Shown: positions 34,410 through 45,085 of the stretch, piece after piece
Position numbering within the stretch: position 1 is the stretch's first letter
Layout: each line of letters begins with the position of its first letter
NCBI RefSeq assembly: GCF_023973825.1
Contig: NC_090122.1
Coordinates: forward strand, 1,358,130-1,422,129
DNA from: Plasmodium brasilianum
Lineage: Eukaryota; Apicomplexa; Aconoidasida; Haemosporida; Plasmodiidae
Length of the DNA: 64,000 nt
Direction: 5' to 3'
Notes under the pieces: model-generated
Told to the model about the DNA's origin: nothing
Seen by the model: the letters and a program-made list of their open reading frames with translations, nothing else
The model's database searches: none
Program-made: the position numbers and the translations under genes

Positions 34410-35106
34410 TTTAAAGAAAATTTTTTTTTTTTTTTGTAAGCGTTATTTGACATTTTATTTGAAATTTTTATTGAATTGTTTTACTTAATTTCAGTATTTC
34501 TGTCACTCCAATTTTTAGTGCTCCACATCGTTTTTGAAAAATCCACTTTTTCTTTCTTTTTAACTTACGTTTCAAAGAAAAAAAAATGGTGTTTGTGTTG
34601 AAGGGGTTATAAACATGTGAAAAGGCTTTAAACATATATATGCATGTATATATGTATGTGTACATATGCGCAACGTTGAACGGGTCCCCATTACAGGTGT
34701 TTCATAAAAGGTAGAACAACTTAACTTAGTATGAAGCGCTAAACAAGCCGCTAAATGGTTAATGGCCACTGCAAAAATGTACATATATGCCCATACGCGT
34801 ATATATACATACATACACACGCGCATACATACATGCATACATACGTGCATACCTACATGCGTATATACACGTGCAAACGTATCAAGGGGAAGCTAGCCAA
34901 TTGTCCTGCCTGGAAGGATATACTAACAAAGCGCAATGCATAAAGGAAAAAAAACATGGCAAGTCAAATTTTCTTTTTTTTATTTCTTAACTTTTTGAAC
35001 AAATTAAAAAATAAATTAAAGAGTTAGAGGCATGAAACATATCTACAATGACTATTTAAAAAATTGTTATGTTGCAAAATATAGCAGCGAGTTATGTACG
35101 TAATAC

Positions 35107-35168
<62 letters not shown>

Positions 35169-35749
35169 CTGTACATTTATATGAGGTGAAAAAATAAAAG
35201 ATGATACCATTTTTATAACCTCCATTTCGTTAAATTCAATCACATATGAATAAAATATAATGAAATAAGAAATTATTTATTTTTTTTATAAATACCTTTT
35301 TACGTAAATTTTATGCGTATTAACCATATACGCATTACGCTGCTAGACAAGAAATTGAAATTTTTTTTTTTTTTTTACAATTTAATTTGTCTGTGTAGAA
35401 ACATTAAAGGGGTGTGGCTGTCCTTAGCTCATAAGTATGTATATATTTCTTTTCTTTTCTTTTTCCCTCCCTTTGTTCATAAAATATTTCACAACTAATT
35501 GAATGAGTCAGTTTCTTCCTTTTTTTAAAATAAAAAAAATACATACCTTAATTAGCTTCATAATTGTTGAACGTATAAAAGGAGGAAAGAAGTAAATACT
35601 TCATTTCCCCCCCCCCCATATATTTAAAAGAAAAAAGAAAAAAAAAAAAGGGATGACTGTTATACAGTTATAATGAAAAAAAGAAAAAGCAAAACTGCAG
35701 AATTAGCAGCAAATTACAATGAACACATAAATGATATAAAAAAAAAAAA

Positions 35750-35855
35750 TTATTGCGAGGGACCCATTTAAACAAAATTACTTGTGAACATCCCCCAGTG
35801 GTAGACCCGCATGGGGGCAGGGGTATTCTTCAGTACCGTTCCGTACAACGTGAAC
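35750..35855. ncRNA. Candidate structured non-coding RNA or regulatory hairpin
   Basis: A patch near half G+C in strongly AT-rich flanks. CCCCCA (35792-35797) pairs with TGGGGG (35812-35817), and GTGG (35798-35801) with CCGC (35807-35810), leaving a 5-nt loop and one bulge. GGTA (35822-35825) pairs with TACC (35834-35837), and CGTT with AACG further right. ACCC near 35762 could close against GGGT at 35821. I cannot match it to a known RNA family; a structured 5' UTR is also possible. The strand is not determined. Confidence 0.3.
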
Positions 35856-35963
35856 ATAAGCATATATATACATTTACGAATATGCTTATATATATATACG
35901 AATATATAAATGAATACACACATGTATGCCTGCTTTGCAGTTGTGCTTCCTCTGAACAACAGG

Positions 35964-35981
35964 GAGAACAAATTTGTTCTC
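35964..35981. other. Perfect 18-bp palindrome
   Basis: GAGAACAAATTTGTTCTC is identical to its reverse complement. It lies about 110 bp right of the GC-rich hairpins and could be a dimeric protein-binding site or simply chance. Confidence 0.5.
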
Positions 35982-37099
35982 ATTTTTCCAACACACGATT
36001 TAAGTAGTAGTACTATTCTTCGAAATGCAAAATTAAAGGAATATTTTTTTTCATATTGTTGTAAATTTTAATGTTTATTATAATAAAAAAAAAAAGAAAG
36101 AAAAAAAAAAAAAAGGTCCTTTTAAATGATACTTAAATGAAATGTAGCTTTGCTTTATTCTTCCTGCCAAAATGTGCGTCAGTACACATATATATGTACG
36201 TATGTATAAATATATATTAATATACGTATATTTATAAGTCTAATGCACACAAAAACCTCAGTACCTTTAATTTTTTTAAAGCGATTATTCCTTATAGGCT
36301 GCATAAGGGAATATGGCTTACCATTTATGTAATCCATTTTTCTTTTCTTTTTTTTCCCTCATTTTACAACTATAATTTATGTACAGTTAGGCTAAAAAAA
36401 AGTGCAGTCAAAAAATAAAAAAAAAATGTTGAATAGAGGTATTAAAGATCATTTAAAGAAATTACAAAAATGTTGTAAAAATGTAAAAATATCTTAAAAG
36501 CATTTCCAAATTGTTTGTAAAAATGTAAGAATATAGTAAAAGCATTTCCATTGTGTTTGTAAAAATATCATAAAGAACTTTTAAGTAGACAATATAAAAA
36601 TCTGCACCATAAAAAAAAAAAAAAAAAAAAAAATTTTTTAAATATGTAAGATCTTATATTTGAAAAGGAAAAAAAAGTCATAAAAAGTTAGAATTTAAAA
36701 AACAAAAAATTGGTTGTATATACAATATTTTAAAAAAGACAGAACATTTTTTAAAAATGCTTATCTGTTTGATCTTCAATAGAAAAAAAAAAAAAATATA
36801 TATATATAACCAGATAAATGACCTAGTGAATAACTAAACGAATGACTGAATAAACGATTTTAACTCTCATCAATAGGGATCGAAGAGCTATTTTTTGTAC
36901 ACACAAATTTAAATGTTTGCTATAAGGTACCCCTTCATTCAAGAAAGGAGAAAGAAGAATAGTAAAACTTGGATGAACAAATTCTTGAAAATAAAGCGGC
37001 GGGGGTAGAGCGCACAAATATATATATATATATATATATGTGCGTATATACACATATGTATGCTTATACACACACCCATATCCACGCTCGCTTGTAACA

Positions 37100-38218
37100 A
37101 TGCTTGATAAGGAATCCCAAGAGTATGAAAATGCGCAAAGTGAGCTAAGTGCTCAGAGTGTCCAAATTGCCCTAAGTAAATATAGCAACACCGAGAGCGA
37201 AAAAAAGAAAAGGATGCAAAAATTAAAAGATGCATTTGTAAAATGCCCTAACGATTTAAAAACGTACTTATACAATATTTGTGTTAATTTTTCGTACAGT
37301 GATATTTATCAAGAATATATTAGCAGACTGAGCTTAAATACATACAACAACTGTGACTACGATCAAATAAGAAGTAGTTCTTATATATCTAAAAAAGATT
37401 TTCTAAAATATTACAATTTCCAATTTTATGATAATAAGTTTGAATTAGAATCTGACGAATATTATGAGGACACACTTTTTGAAGACTCAGATAATTTTAG
37501 TGATATGGAGGAGGTGGGAAGGTATGTACTAGCACGATGTATGGTAAATACATACAATGGTCAGACAAGTAAAATGAAAAATTTACTACTATCAAAACCT
37601 CAGTATGAAGTTGCTCCTTCATATCGAAAGAAGAGAGGTAAGGAATGGGCAATCCAGAAACCTCATGTTGATGGAAAAATTGAAAGAAAAAAAAATAATA
37701 ATAAATGTAGAGGAATGGGAGTAGAAATAGGACAAGGAGAGAGAAAAGAAGAAGGAAAAAGTGCGAAGAATACTAATTCAAAATCGTATACGTCCCAACT
37801 GCTAAATCTAATTAGCCAGCGGAATTCCCACAGGAGTAATGCCCAGAGTAGCAGTAATTGCAGCAATGCAAGCAGCGACAGTGGTTTCAGTGGCAGCTCT
37901 GAGGAAGTCTTGAGAGCACACATGAGAAGAGAACAAAATTGCTGGAACAAAATGATAACAAGGAAGTGTTTTTCAGTTGTTACCCATGTAAAAGACCCAA
38001 GGGAGTATTCTTTTATGCCCTTTAATTTTTACTCTTTTAATAATTACGATATTAATAGGAAGAAAATAAAGAATTCATGTAATAACAATTACTTTTATAT
38101 GCTAGATAATTTGGAGGAAGCTCAAAAGGATCAGTGTGTTGAAAAGTATTACAAGTACATGAACAAAATAGTAGATAAGGAATATTTCAAAATAAGCAAA
38201 AGTGGAGAGGAGAAGAAA

Positions 38219-38253
<35 letters not shown>

Positions 38254-38254
38254 G
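37100..38254 (+). CDS. N-terminal part of the NSS-like transporter gene (frame broken by A30)
   Basis: A frame from the ATG at 37100 (context AACAATG) to a TAG at 38254, giving 384 residues. An upstream in-frame ATG at 37040 would add a Tyr/Thr-rich leader in repeat DNA and is less likely. The protein is soluble-looking: a helical start (SELSAQSVQIALSKY), an ordered acidic part (YYEDTLFEDSDNFSDMEEVG), then basic and Ser/Asn-rich linkers. It ends in a run of lysines from 30 consecutive A (38221-38250). Right after the run, the frame used by the downstream transporter is open from 38251. A one-base insertion or two-base loss in the run would join both frames into about 1453 residues. I read the two ORFs as one gene. 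Alone, it matches no family I know. Confidence 0.72.
38221..38250 (+). other. A30 homopolymer at the frame break
   Basis: Thirty consecutive A bases, after AGAAGAAAAT and before GTAGAG. The left ORF reads it as lysines and stops at TAG four bases later. The right ORF is open in another frame immediately after it. Confidence 0.95.
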
Positions 38255-38310
38255 AGCAGCAGCAACAACAACAACGAAAACAACGACATGTACGTGTACA
38301 TGCTCATGGA

Positions 38311-41300
38311 ATGATCAGACATGGGTACAAAAATAAATACGAAACGGAGAATAGCTCAATGTTTAAAAGCGATAAAAGGTTGGTGTGGAATGAGGAAAAT
38401 ATGAATACAGATAAAAAGGACGAATGTGTAGTCCCATTGGAAGATTTACACACAACTGAGTGGGGAAAAACGCCAAATAAAGCAAATGAAAAAGATGCGG
38501 TAAACGCATATTTCGAACAGCAGATGAAGGGGACAAATGTAGACAAATCAAAGAGCTGTAGTCTCTATAGCAACAAGAGCATAAAAAGATTATGTTCTGA
38601 AGAAATAGAAATATTTTTTAAAAAAGCTTTAAAAAATGAAATTATAAATTTTAATCAGAAAAGGATTGACAATAGAGATAGATGGAATTCGTTATATCAA
38701 TTTATATGCTCTTGTTTAGGTGCCTCTTTAGCTACTCAGTGTTACTTAGATCTACCTGAGTTAACATCAGGATTAGATTACATACTGCTTTTACTGCTAG
38801 TCCTATTTTGCTATATTTTTATAGGTTTACCATTAGTACAAATCGAATATGCATTAGGACAAGTATCACAAAGTTGTATAGTAAACAGCTTGAGCTTTTT
38901 GAAAAAAAAATATAGGGGAATAGCAATAATTTCTTTAATAGTATCCTTTCATGTATTAACGAAAAACATTAACACCAGCATAGACACGGCAATAATTATT
39001 GCAGGTTCGCTCAAGAAACCCTTGTCATGGAATATGAGAGATTGTGAGGGAATCTTGCACAGAATGAACTGCATTAAGAATGACAAGTGCAAATGGGTGG
39101 GGGTACCCGCCGACAAGGGCTCTGGAATGGGTGATAATTACAGTAGTACACATAGCAGTAGTTATAGTAGCCAACATAGCTATAGCAACTACAGTGGAAA
39201 CAATGACAAGCATGTTTTTTTGCAGAACTTCGAGGGTAAAACTTCCATTAGTGGTAAGCAGTGTGTATCAGCTGGGATTTCAGAAGGGGTGAGTTATTTG
39301 TCGGAAAAAATAAAATTTGTGTGGAAATTTTGCTCCCTATGTGTAATCATTTTAATTTTATATTTTTTATTAATAATAGAAGGAATGTCACTGCATCAGG
39401 GTTTACGGTATTGTTTTTTTCTCTTTTTCACTATTTCTTTTTTTCAAATGTTTCTACTGTATTCTGAAGTACAGCAAAAGCGGGTACAGTTAGCAATAGA
39501 GGGAAATAATATGATAAATGCCAAGTTTTATAACACCATATTTTTTAGTGAAGATAATTTTCTTTACTTAAATTTTCCACTCATAGCCCAAATATTTAGC
39601 ATCGTACTACTCTCTCTTAATTGTTCTACTGGAATAAATTATATGTTTTCTTCATATACAAATATAGGAACAAATATTTTAATTTCTGCTTGGTATGTTA
39701 TATTTGGTTCATGTATAAGCACAATAATACATTTCGCTTATTACTATTTATGTTTAGACCTTAGTACCAATTTTGCATCAGTTAACGAAAACAAAGTTAT
39801 GGTAAACCATTTGCTTAATGACGTTTACAGAATAGTATTCCCTATAAGCAGTTCCTCTTCTTCTGTAGATTTTTTAATTTTAAAAAAAAATAAATATTTC
39901 CTAATATCCCATAGTATATATATAGTTGCCTTATCAAGAGTAAAATTTTCCAATATAATGAGTTTTGCATATTTTCTTTCTTGTACTTGTGTATTACTTA
40001 CAACTTGTGCTATACATTTAAAAGGAGTAGTCATGATATTAAAGGAAAGTAATAAATTTAAAAAAGTTAAGAAAAAATTTATTAGTCTATTTATAATTAT
40101 CGTATATTTCTTCCTAGGAATATATAGTTTATTCCCTTTTGGGTATAATACTATTTCACTACTAAACTACGTAATATTACATTATATTTACTTGTTTGTT
40201 ATTGTTCTACAAATAGTTGTCATAACATGGTCATATGCATATGAACATACAGGAAAAATAATAAATAAAAAAGGGTTACAGTATTACTGTTTTTTTTTCT
40301 TTTTTTTTATTTCACTCTTGGTAAGTATACCTATTTTGCTTTATTTTTATAAACACATCTTTCCAAACTTTTATTTTTTAATGTCTTGTTTATCCTTCTT
40401 GTTTATACTAATTGTATGTGTTAATGTATTTGTCCTTCTAAGAATTAAAACTAACACACGGTTGAGAGAAAAGATGTATTTCTTTTATATATATAACATG
40501 GACTTGTTAAGGAAAAGGATAAATAATATACTGGTTGGGAAAAGTCGAACCTATGATTTGCATAAAAAAAAATATAAAATTAGCAATTTCTTCCAAGAAT
40601 TGACAATCCCATGGTGCTATCTATTGAAATATTTTATTCCGTCAATTTTAACTATTTTAGTGTTTTCTAATTTTTTGTATGCCATTCATATTTTAGGCCT
40701 TAGCAGGAGTAGCAGCATTCAAAGGAGTTTCCATAATACTCAGATACAGGAGAAGGATCATCCAGAACAGGTCCATATGGTCCCCTTTATCCGTATGCCT
40801 AATTTAAGGACGTCGAAAGGCAAAAATCGAGAGAGCCAACATGGAGGCAGCGTAGAGCAATGGGGTGCCTATATCAAAAGTCATTGGGGGGAAAAAAAGA
40901 ATAATCCCAATTTACATGACCATGGACAGGTAACAAAATTTACACTAATGATTGGTAGTGATGAAGATGTAAAAAAAGGTGTGCATACAACTGTAGAAGA
41001 CAAAAAAAGCAAATCAGATTATTTCTTCAAATGTTCCATGCAGTTTGTCGTTACTGTGTTGTTATTACTGCTTACGTTTGTTGTTTCTTTAATTTCTTTT
41101 TTATATCCTGGGAAAATTAGTATATTCATTTGTCCTCCAACTAATATGTGGAAAATTAGTGATATACATTTAAAAAAACAAAAACCACTAAATTGTTTGT
41201 ATACAAGACGTATATTTTTCTTTGAAGAAATTTTACCAATTGAAAAAATTATGCCTGTTTATGTATGGCGTCATATAGAGAAGCATATAAACAGGGAGAA

Positions 41301-41460
41301 CTTTATATCCTCCTTACAAAGAGAAAATGAAAATAACGAAACTATTCATGATAAGACTTACACATATTTAAGTAAAAATGAATTTGAGAATTACATTTTC
41401 GACTTAATCGCTCGAGGTTCTAATTTGTGTGACTTTACGGATAGACAACGAGGGCCGTAA
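38311..41460 (+). CDS. Neurotransmitter:sodium symporter (SNF/NSS) family transporter
   Basis: 1049 residues from the ATG at 38311, though the frame is open upstream to 38251 (VEQQQQQQRKQRH...). The core has about twelve membrane segments. The first reads RDRWNSLYQFICSCLGASLA, then a Pro-containing break. The second has GLPLVQIEYALGQVSQ, the NSS counterpart of GIPLFYLELALGQ. These are hallmarks of the SLC6/NSS family, which moves amino acids or amines with ions. The extracellular loop after segment 3 is long and Cys-containing, with Ser/Tyr/His-rich filler. A second large insertion (about 800-920) precedes the last segments, and a basic tail ends the protein. The first-helix motif is divergent. 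Substrate and ion are unknown; an amino-acid transporter of the parasite surface or an organelle is the best guess. Confidence 0.82.
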   Translation: MIRHGYKNKYETENSSMFKSDKRLVWNEENMNTDKKDECVVPLEDLHTTEWGKTPNKANEKDAVNAYFEQQMKGTNVDKSKSCSLYSNKSIKRLCSEEIEIFFKKALKNEIINFNQKRIDNRDRWNSLYQFICSCLGASLATQCYLDLPELTSGLDYILLLLLVLFCYIFIGLPLVQIEYALGQVSQSCIVNSLSFLKKKYRGIAIISLIVSFHVLTKNINTSIDTAIIIAGSLKKPLSWNMRDCEGILHRMNCIKNDKCKWVGVPADKGSGMGDNYSSTHSSSYSSQHSYSNYSGNNDKHVFLQNFEGKTSISGKQCVSAGISEGVSYLSEKIKFVWKFCSLCVIILILYFLLIIEGMSLHQGLRYCFFLFFTISFFQMFLLYSEVQQKRVQLAIEGNNMINAKFYNTIFFSEDNFLYLNFPLIAQIFSIVLLSLNCSTGINYMFSSYTNIGTNILISAWYVIFGSCISTIIHFAYYYLCLDLSTNFASVNENKVMVNHLLNDVYRIVFPISSSSSSVDFLILKKNKYFLISHSIYIVALSRVKFSNIMSFAYFLSCTCVLLTTCAIHLKGVVMILKESNKFKKVKKKFISLFIIIVYFFLGIYSLFPFGYNTISLLNYVILHYIYLFVIVLQIVVITWSYAYEHTGKIINKKGLQYYCFFFFFFISLLVSIPILLYFYKHIFPNFYFLMSCLSFLFILIVCVNVFVLLRIKTNTRLREKMYFFYIYNMDLLRKRINNILVGKSRTYDLHKKKYKISNFFQELTIPWCYLLKYFIPSILTILVFSNFLYAIHILGLSRSSSIQRSFHNTQIQEKDHPEQVHMVPFIRMPNLRTSKGKNRESQHGGSVEQWGAYIKSHWGEKKNNPNLHDHGQVTKFTLMIGSDEDVKKGVHTTVEDKKSKSDYFFKCSMQFVVTVLLLLLTFVVSLISFLYPGKISIFICPPTNMWKISDIHLKKQKPLNCLYTRRIFFFEEILPIEKIMPVYVWRHIEKHINRENFISSLQRENENNETIHDKTYTYLSKNEFENYIFDLIARGSNLCDFTDRQRGP

Positions 41461-41496
41461 ATCATTTTTTTTATTTATTAAATGGGACATACTACG

Positions 41497-41555
<59 letters not shown>

Positions 41556-41693
41556 TTACATATATTTACATGTATTTACATGTATAACCGCATTTTTGAA
41601 GATTAAAATGTGAAATGAGTTCGCTTAAACATTTTCACTGACAAATTATGGAAATTACACAAAATAAGGAAGTCCTCAAAAGAAATAGCGTTG

Positions 41694-41727
<34 letters not shown>

Positions 41728-42240
41728 CGATGAAGCAAATAAAGCGTAATTTGCGGGATGAAATTAAGCTATGTTCTGAGAAAGGGGGGGGGGTAAAACA
41801 AATGGAACAGTGGAACAGTGGAACAATGGAACAACGACAAAGCATACATGGAACAATATAACCTTCTACAAATAGTAATCCATTTATTTCGTTTTACCTG
41901 TCGTAATTTTTCTTCACATTTTGATGATTTTTTTCTTTTGTACAAAACAATAGTGCACATATTAACCTAACTCTTTCCTACAGCCATGAATTACACAGTG
42001 TTCGTTCTACAACGCAGTGAAATATTTGATTGATAAGTATTGAACAAAGAAAAAAAAAAATGTCTTCACATTAATATGTATGTCAAATGTTATAAAATGG
42101 TATGCAAAAGAAAAAAAAAAGAAACAAAAAAAAAGTACAAAAACGAAGAAAAATGGAAATTAAAGCTAAACAAAGCAAAGATGAACGAAACAAACGAGAA
42201 GGACGAAAAAAAAAAATTAATTTTTTCTATTAATCACAAC
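41461..42240. other. Convergent intergenic region
   Basis: 3' flanks of the NSS-like gene and PRP38. It holds an AT dinucleotide run (about 41500-41551), a T27-like run near 41699-41727, a G9 run near 41785 and a GGAACAGT short repeat (about 41805-41840). No gene is supportable. Confidence 0.65.
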
Positions 42241-44076
42241 TCATTTGAGTGGCTTCATGCCTAACTCTTTTCTAATTTGGTTCCATTTATCAATTGGTAG
42301 TCCGTCCTTTTTATTTTCATCATATGAAGAGCCATCATTTTTCTTATTTTCATTTTTTATATTTTCATTTTTTATATTTTCATTTTTTATATTTTCATTT
42401 TTTGTATTTTCATTTTTTGTATTTTCATTTTTTATATTTTCATTTTTTATATTTCTCCTTTTTTTTTTTTTTCTATGTTTTTTCTCTTCATCGATGTCTT
42501 CACTCATACGTCGATTCCTCTTCTTCTTACTAACCGCATATAACTCTAAACTGGTGCGCATTTTTTCCCCCTCCGATGAGTATTGTTTTTTTTTGTATTT
42601 GTACCATGCATACTTCTTCTGGGACTTTTTCTTATCCTTTCTACTGACACTTCTGCGGCTACTACTACAACTTTTTATGCTTCTATTTCTACGCCTGCCT
42701 CCACTACTACCACTGATTATGCTTCTACTTCTTGCCCTACTACTACCACTGCTTATGCTTATACTTCTACTTCTGCCGCTACTATTACCACTGCTTATGC
42801 TTATACTTCTACTTCTGCCGCTACTATTACCACTGATTATGCTTCTAGTTCTACTTCTACTTATGCCGCTACTATTACCACTGATTATGCTTCTACTTCT
42901 ACTTCTGCCGCTACTATTACCACTGCTTATGCTTCTACTTCTACTTCTTCTTTTGATTCTTCTCCTTTCCCATTCTTGGTCCTTTTTTCCAGACTTCTCC
43001 CTCCTTCTGATTCCCCTCTTTTCCTGCCGCCCTTCATTTTCATGGTCATACTTTTTACCTCTTCTTTTTCTTGCTTTATGCCTTTCTACGCTGTCCATAC
43101 GGCTCTTCCTATACGTGTTACGCAGTTTTAATTTTAAGTTTTCTTCATTACTCCGGGATGTGCAGTCATCTTCATTCCTCTTCATCTTCTTCATTTCCAT
43201 TTCGTTTCCCTGTTTTCCTCCTTCTCTGTCTGATGGAACATTTAACAATTCTTTGTAGTATTCTAGGTTAATTTTTTCTAATAGATTATTCTCTTCCAAA
43301 ACTTGTCTTTTGGTTAAGGTAGGAAAATCCACATCAAAAAGATTATTTAATACTAAGCAGTTGTCAACAAATACATCCATATATATTTTTTGAAATGTAC
43401 CATCATTTGATCTCATTCTTATTTTTCTATAGTCGAATAAAATGGGTTCTAAATTTTTATAAATTTCTAAACTTTTTCCTATGAGTCTTAGATAAAATAT
43501 ACCTAAAGCTCTTAAATAAATAAATTCCTCATTTTTTATATACTCATATATTATATCTTTGTCGGGCTGAATTTGTAGTAACTTTAAAACTAGACATAAA
43601 AAGCGAGTTGGTTTTCTGTTACCTCCATACGTCCCTCCAACGTATTTTAAATTTACCGCTTGGTCTATTATAGATTCGGCTAAAAAAAAGGAGAACGCGA
43701 AAATAAAAGAAAAAATATATTTATAATTAATACATGTGCAATGTCATTATGTGATAATAAAAACCTGAGCATGCACGGATAAAGAAACTTTCGTGCATCA
43801 GAATAGAAGCACATCATCACATAGGCATATATCCTCATAGTCACATGCCCCCATGAAAATGATGAAACATTGCTAAGAAATGTACGGCAAAAAAATTAAT
43901 AACTAAACGTTAACAAATAAATAAAATGGAGCATTCATAAACGGACATGTCAAAGCGAAGCATTTCTCCTTCCAGTATGGGCTTTCATATATTTTGCTTC
44001 TTATGATATTTGAAATTAAGTATTGCGGATTGGATCCAAAAATTTTTATGGCACTCGCATCTGTTCGATTGGCCAT
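42241..44076 (-). CDS. PRP38: Pre-mRNA-splicing factor PRP38, two exons, RS-rich tail
   Basis: PRP38 is a tri-snRNP protein needed for spliceosome activation. Exon 1 is 44076-43947, the intron 43946-43680 and exon 2 43679-42241, giving 522 residues. Exon 1 starts MANRTDASAIKIFGSNPQYL, almost the same as PRP38A in other eukaryotes. The junction gives KCFALT-SESIIDQAVNLKYVGG. The PRP38 domain fills about residues 1-185, with GGNRKPTRFLCLVLKLLQIQ and YLRALGIFYLRL. Residues about 285-400 are Arg/Ser repeats (SRSRSISSGNSSGR type), as in metazoan PRP38A. The tail has KNENIKNEN repeats and ends KELGMKPLK. The track-like ATG at 43416 (MRSNDG) is only internal. The donor is GTCCGT, a weak consensus. 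Confidence 0.94.
42340..42460 (-). repeat. 15-bp coding repeat (KNENI / KNENT)
   Basis: About eight in-frame 5-residue copies near the PRP38 C-terminus. Confidence 0.85.
42655..42955 (-). repeat. Arg/Ser coding repeat of PRP38 (about 33-36 bp)
   Basis: In-frame units of the form RSRSIISGNSSGR, about six copies, making the RS domain. Repeat copies differ mainly in ISI versus III and in indels of RS dipeptides. Confidence 0.85.
43680..43946 (-). other. PRP38 intron
   Basis: 267-nt intron, GTCCGT donor and TTTTTTTTAG acceptor. The boundaries are set by the conserved protein on both sides. The length is divisible by three, but stops occur in the frame. Confidence 0.85.
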
Positions 44077-45085
44077 CCTTTCATTTCATCTATCGTTACC
44101 GGTTAGTCGCCACGTATATGTTTACATATGTAAATATACGTACAAATGTATACGTATTTATAACCAAAGATTTGTAAAAGTAAAACATCAAACTGTTATG
44201 CTTCTAGTTGTGGGTTGTTCATATTATCCTCTGTACTTGGGATTAAGAATTCTTTTTTTTCTTTTTTTCTTTTTTTATTTTTTTTTATTATATATATATT
44301 TTAAAGCGTCCTGTGTTTCCCGTTGTCATTTGCCCTCTTCATTCGATGGACATTTTGGTTTATAAACATTTTCTCTTCATATTTCTCTTTTTACATGACA
44401 AATTTAACTTTATACTAGTACGATGTTTCTGCTTCCTCTTTTACATATTACCCTGTTTTTTCATGTTATGTTTTACCATGTTTTGTTTTGTTTCTATTTT
44501 TTTATTCTTGTTTGTTTTTCAATGTAAATTTTATTTTATTTTTTTTTTTTTTTGGTACATTCCTCACTGTTATACTATTCTTTTGTTTTATAGGAAAGAA
44601 AAAAAAAAAAAAAAAAAAAAAAATAAAATAAAATAATAAATTAAAAAAAAAAAAATAAAAAAATAAATAACTGTACGAAATACGCTATTTTTCTAAGCAC
44701 GTGGAATAGTGCCTTTATCTTAAGAAAAAAAAAAAGAAAAACCTATGGCACTACCTTTTTCGAAGTCAACAGTAAATCATATTAGGGAAAATTCAAAAAT
44801 ATCTGCCGTGCATATTTTACAAGCATATCTGTTAAGCGTTTTTGCTATTTTTGAGATGTTGAGAAATTGAATGAGGGAAATGTTTCTCGTTCTCGTTCTC
44901 GTTCTTTTTTTTTTTTTTTTTTTTTTCTTTTGATCATACGCAGCTTTGGCGTAACCGTATCCCTTTTCTTTGCAGTTCATGGCTGTGCAAGGGATTAAGT
45001 GCTATAAATGTGAATATAGTGCAAGCTAGTTTGTCCTTATATATATGTCTATGTATGTGTATATATATTTATGTATGTAAACACA
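44077..45085. other. Divergent intergenic region
   Basis: Promoter region of PRP38 (left) and L2 (right). Contains T-rich tracts, A-rich runs near 44595-44660, and a CTCGTT repeat near 44887-44905 followed by a T run. No additional gene is supportable. Confidence 0.6.

Larger units (their letters stand above)
34410..37099. other. Divergent intergenic region with a GC-rich hairpin locus
   Basis: 2.7 kb between the starts of the CRT-like and NSS-like genes. It includes an AT dinucleotide run at about 35109-35165, a C9 run near 35610, poly-A runs near 35640, 36085-36113 and 36610-36632, and a tract of TGTAAAAATGT units near 36470-36570. The GC-rich part near 35750-35990 is listed separately. 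No protein gene is supportable. Confidence 0.6.

Noticed and set aside
37040..37099. ATG at 37040 as start of the left half of the NSS-like gene
   Set aside because: The leader is translated from TATATA/ACACAC-type repeat; 37100 has a better context.
42245..43258. 337-codon + strand ORF opposite PRP38
   Set aside because: It is the antisense shadow of the RS and KNEN repeats.
43417..43420. PRP38 beginning at 43416
   Set aside because: The conserved PRP38 domain continues upstream in frame and through an intron to exon 1.
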